NCBI GenBank assembly: GCA_013695255.1
Contig: JACDAV010000140.1
Coordinates: 1-8,299, forward strand
Length of the DNA: 8,299 nucleotides
Direction of reading: 5' to 3'
Origin: Chloroflexota bacterium
Lineage (GTDB): Bacteria; Chloroflexota; Limnocylindria; Limnocylindrales; CSP1-4
In this document: positions 6,064 to 8,299 of the stretch, in pieces
Numbering within the stretch: position 1 is the stretch's first letter
Layout: each line of letters opens with the position of its first letter
The notes under the pieces: generated by a model
What the model saw: only the letters and a program-made list of their open reading frames with translations
Told to the model about the DNA's origin: nothing
Database searches by the model: none
Program-made: the position numbers and the translations under genes

Positions 6064-6999
6064 GTGACCACCGCCCAGCGCACCGACCCGCCGCCCGCGG
6101 CGGACGATCTGCCCGCCGCCCACGATGGGCTCGGCGAGCAGCACGTCGTGATCGTCACCGGGCTGTCGGGGGGCGGCAAGACCGCGGCGGCGAAGCTATT
6201 CGAGGACCTCGGCTACTCGGTGGTCGACAACCTGCCCGGCGAGCTACTGCCGGAGCTCGCCAACCTCGTGTCCGCGGACCGCCAGCGGTTCGCCCGGGTG
6301 GCGATCGTCCTCGACGTCCGGGCCGGTGACGCGCCGGTCGCCCTGGCGGCGATGCGCGGCGCGCTCGAGGGCCGGGGAATTCATCCGCAGCTCTTCTTCC
6401 TCGACGCCAGGGACGAAGTCCTCATCCGCCGCTTCTCCGAGACCCGCCACCGGCATCCCCTGGCGGACCAGCGCGGCATCGCCAGCTCAATCGCCCAGGA
6501 GCGCCGGATCCTCGAGCCGATCCGGGTCGGCGCCGACGTCGTCCTCGACACCTCGGACCTGTCGCTGCGCGAGCTGCGCGAGAAGCTGTTCAGCCACCTC
6601 GGCGACCATGTCTCGCCGGACACGATCGCGATCCAGCTGATCAGCTTCGGGTTCAAGTACGGGGTGCCACTCGAGGCGGACCTGATGTTCGACATTCGCT
6701 TCCTGCAGAACCCGTACTACGTCGACGACCTGCGGCAGCTATCCGGCCTGACGGATGCCGTCAAGACGTACGTCATGGGCCAGCCGCTGGCCGGGAAGTT
6801 CCTCGAATCGCTGCGCGGCTTTCTCGAGTTCGCCGTGCCCGCATACGTGTCCGAGGGCAAGAACCGGCTCACAATCGCGATCGGCTGCACGGGCGGCTAC
6901 CACCGCTCGATCGTGCTCACGGAAGAGCTGGCGGCATGGCTCCGACAGCGCGGTTTCGGGCCGGTCGCGGTCTTCCACCGCGAGCTCGAGCGGACGTAG
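6064..6999 (+). CDS. rapZ: RapZ/YvcJ-family nucleotide-binding protein
   Basis: RapZ proteins are P-loop NTP-binding regulators. In E. coli RapZ binds small RNAs and glucosamine-6-phosphate to control GlmS; in Bacillus the homologue YvcJ affects competence. The 311-residue product has Walker A GLSGGGKT (33-40, K39/T40), YSVVDNLP (51-58), FFLDARDEVLIRRFSETRHRHPL (111-133), SFGFKYGVPLEADLMFDIRF (194-213) and the C-terminal GCTGGYHRS (274-282), where Tyr replaces the Lys or Gln I recall in E. coli and Bacillus. The N-terminus has about 26 extra Pro/Ala-rich residues before the P-loop strand. The C-terminus (HRELERT) lacks the basic end of E. coli RapZ, so GlmZ-type RNA binding should not be assumed. 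Start GTG 6064 fits the -10-like site just upstream. yvcK follows after 6 bases, the usual order in many Gram-positive-type bacteria. Confidence 0.94.
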   Translation: MTTAQRTDPPPAADDLPAAHDGLGEQHVVIVTGLSGGGKTAAAKLFEDLGYSVVDNLPGELLPELANLVSADRQRFARVAIVLDVRAGDAPVALAAMRGALEGRGIHPQLFFLDARDEVLIRRFSETRHRHPLADQRGIASSIAQERRILEPIRVGADVVLDTSDLSLRELREKLFSHLGDHVSPDTIAIQLISFGFKYGVPLEADLMFDIRFLQNPYYVDDLRQLSGLTDAVKTYVMGQPLAGKFLESLRGFLEFAVPAYVSEGKNRLTIAIGCTGGYHRSIVLTEELAAWLRQRGFGPVAVFHRELERT

Positions 7000-7005
7000 C
7001 CGGCG

Positions 7006-8299
7006 GTGAACCTCCGGCGCTGGCTGACGCCCGGCATCGGGATCAAGCGCTGGCTGCTGCTGACCTTCGCCGGCCTCCTGCTCCTCGCGGTGGCCGGGGC
7101 GCACGTGATCCGGCAGGCAACCCGGGACCTCGAGCCGGGCGGCGCCGCGGGCGTCGTCCTCGACGTCGTCACGCTGCAGTTCCTGCCGTACGCGCTGCGC
7201 GGCCTGCTCGTCGGCCTGCTCGGCGTCGCTCTGGTCGCCATCGGCGCCGTGCGGGTGATCCGCGCCTTCATGGATCCGTTCCGGGCACCGGAGGCAGGCG
7301 ATCAACCGCTCGTCGAACTGATCTACCAGAAGCGGTTCCTCGCTCGAGGCCCGCGCGTGGTCGCGATCGGCGGCGGCACCGGGCTGTCGTCGCTCCTCCG
7401 CGGGCTCAAGGAGCACACGAGCAATCTGACCGCCGTGGTGACCGTGGCCGATGACGGTGGCTCGTCCGGGGTCCTGCGCGAGGAGCTCGGCATCCCCCCG
7501 GTCGGCGACATCCGGAACTGCATCGTCGCCCTCGCCGATGCCGAGCCGCTGATGGCGGACCTGCTCCAGTACCGGTTCCCGGTGGGCGGCCCGACGGCGA
7601 CCGGCATGGACCACCCGGGTCTCGGCGGGCATGCCGTCGGAAACCTCCTGATCGCCGCGATGACGGCCGTCGAGGGCGGCGACTTCGAGGAGGGCGTCCG
7701 CCGGATGAATCGGGTCCTCGCGGTGCGCGGCCAGGTGCTGCCGGTGTCGACCACGCCGCTCACGCTGCACGCCCGGCTGTCCGACGGCAGCCTGATCGCC
7801 GGCCAGTCGCGGATCGCGCGGTCCACGGAGATCGAACGCGTCTGGCTCTCGCCCGAGGGCGTGCCCTGCTCCGAGGACGCGATCGCCGCGATCGCCGAGG
7901 CGGATCTGGTCGTCCTCGGGCCGGGCAGCCTGTACACGAGCCTGCTGCCGGCGCTCCTGATCCCCGAGATCCGCGCCGCGGTCGAATCGACGTCGGGGCT
8001 GTGCGTCTACGTCTGCAATGTGGCGACCCAGGCGGGGGAGACCGCGGGCTACGACCTCGCCGCCCACGTGGAGGCGCTGGTGGGCCACACGTCGCCCGGG
8101 ATCGCCGACGTGGTTCTCGCCAACAGCGGCCTGGGCGCGCGAGCGCCCGACACCTATCGCGCCGAGCCGGTCCGCCTCACGCGCTGGCCGCCGAGCGTCG
8201 AGCCAGCGCCCCGGCTCGCGATCGACGAGGTCGTCGATCCCACCAACGCGCACCACCACGAGCCCGCGCGACTCGCGGCGGCGCTGCTGGGCCTGCTCG
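7006..8299 (+). CDS. yvcK: YvcK/CofD-like gluconeogenesis factor with N-terminal membrane hairpin, 5' part
   Basis: YvcK proteins have the CofD/2-phospho-lactate-transferase fold. In Bacillus YvcK binds UDP-sugars and is needed for growth on gluconeogenic carbon sources and normal wall synthesis; it is a regulator or scaffold rather than a proven enzyme. 431 residues are visible and the frame runs off the window. Start GTG 7006 is the first possible one, as the rapZ stop is in the same frame two codons before. Residues 1-110 are not part of the Bacillus protein: RRWLTPGIGIKRW, a hydrophobic segment (about 17-36), a loop, a second (about 62-85), then VELIYQKRFLARGPRVV leading into the core. 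Core motifs: IGGGTGLSSLL (121-131), ADDGGSSG (148-155), GDIRN (167-171), HAVGNLL (209-215), GPGSLYTSLLP (305-315) and NVATQAGET (337-345). This suggests a membrane-tethered YvcK with a cytoplasmic catalytic-type fold. No Shine-Dalgarno sequence is clear; coupling to rapZ is likely. whiA is often next. Confidence 0.93.
   Translation, partial: MNLRRWLTPGIGIKRWLLLTFAGLLLLAVAGAHVIRQATRDLEPGGAAGVVLDVVTLQFLPYALRGLLVGLLGVALVAIGAVRVIRAFMDPFRAPEAGDQPLVELIYQKRFLARGPRVVAIGGGTGLSSLLRGLKEHTSNLTAVVTVADDGGSSGVLREELGIPPVGDIRNCIVALADAEPLMADLLQYRFPVGGPTATGMDHPGLGGHAVGNLLIAAMTAVEGGDFEEGVRRMNRVLAVRGQVLPVSTTPLTLHARLSDGSLIAGQSRIARSTEIERVWLSPEGVPCSEDAIAAIAEADLVVLGPGSLYTSLLPALLIPEIRAAVESTSGLCVYVCNVATQAGETAGYDLAAHVEALVGHTSPGIADVVLANSGLGARAPDTYRAEPVRLTRWPPSVEPAPRLAIDEVVDPTNAHHHEPARLAAALLGLL

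Noticed and set aside
6739..8259. 506-codon open frame on the - strand opposite rapZ and yvcK
   Set aside because: The + strand here has clear RapZ and YvcK motifs. The antisense product is Arg/Asp/His/Gln-rich with no membrane segment or motif, typical of a shadow frame.
1..8299. Mobile element, defence system, CRISPR array, tRNA or rRNA gene
   Set aside because: No transposase, integrase, phage or nuclease-cassette genes, no regular repeat array and no tRNA/rRNA-like segments were seen; gaps between genes are all under 120 bases.

Overview
This window is very GC-rich and densely coded. It holds eight protein genes, all on the + strand; the first (secF) and last (yvcK) are cut by the window edges. 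I recognise seven as conserved bacterial housekeeping genes. The eighth is a membrane-anchored beta-propeller protein of unknown function. I saw no RNA gene, CRISPR array, insertion sequence, phage gene or attachment site. No gene-free stretch exceeds 120 bases.

Layout: secF 3' part (1-788), 117-base gap with a hairpin, recJ (906-2708), TolB-like propeller gene (2705-3976), pyrF (3973-4848), 74-base gap with a promoter-like site, two palindromes and a ribosome binding site, tatA (4923-5204), tatC (5220-6002), 61-base gap with a promoter-like site, rapZ (6064-6999), yvcK 5' part (7006-8299). recJ, the propeller gene and pyrF are joined by 4-base stop/start overlaps (TTGA at 2705-2708, GTGA at 3973-3976), so they are probably cotranscribed and translationally coupled. 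tatA-tatC (15-base gap) and rapZ-yvcK (6-base gap) look like further pairs. secD probably lies just upstream and whiA may lie just downstream; both are inferred from common gene order.

How the genes fit together: SecF and TatA/TatC serve the two general export routes across the cytoplasmic membrane. RecJ is a 5'-3' single-strand DNA exonuclease for recombination and repair. PyrF makes the last step to UMP. RapZ and YvcK are linked in model bacteria to amino-sugar, cell-wall and central carbon control.

Organism: high GC, GTG/TTG starts, possible leaderless starts (a -10-like hexamer exactly 6 bases before the start codon of recJ and rapZ), a single TatA-type component, and a YvcK with an N-terminal membrane hairpin. 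Together these suggest a high-GC member of the Chloroflexota (for example the Limnocylindria/Ellin6529 group) or a related Terrabacterial lineage. This is an inference without database support; Actinomycetota cannot be excluded.

The window looks like an ordinary core-genome region. The points most worth checking are the propeller gene coupled between recJ and pyrF, the membrane-anchored YvcK, the TatA with TatB-like residues, the two overlapping palindromes before tatA, and the identical start spacing of recJ and rapZ.
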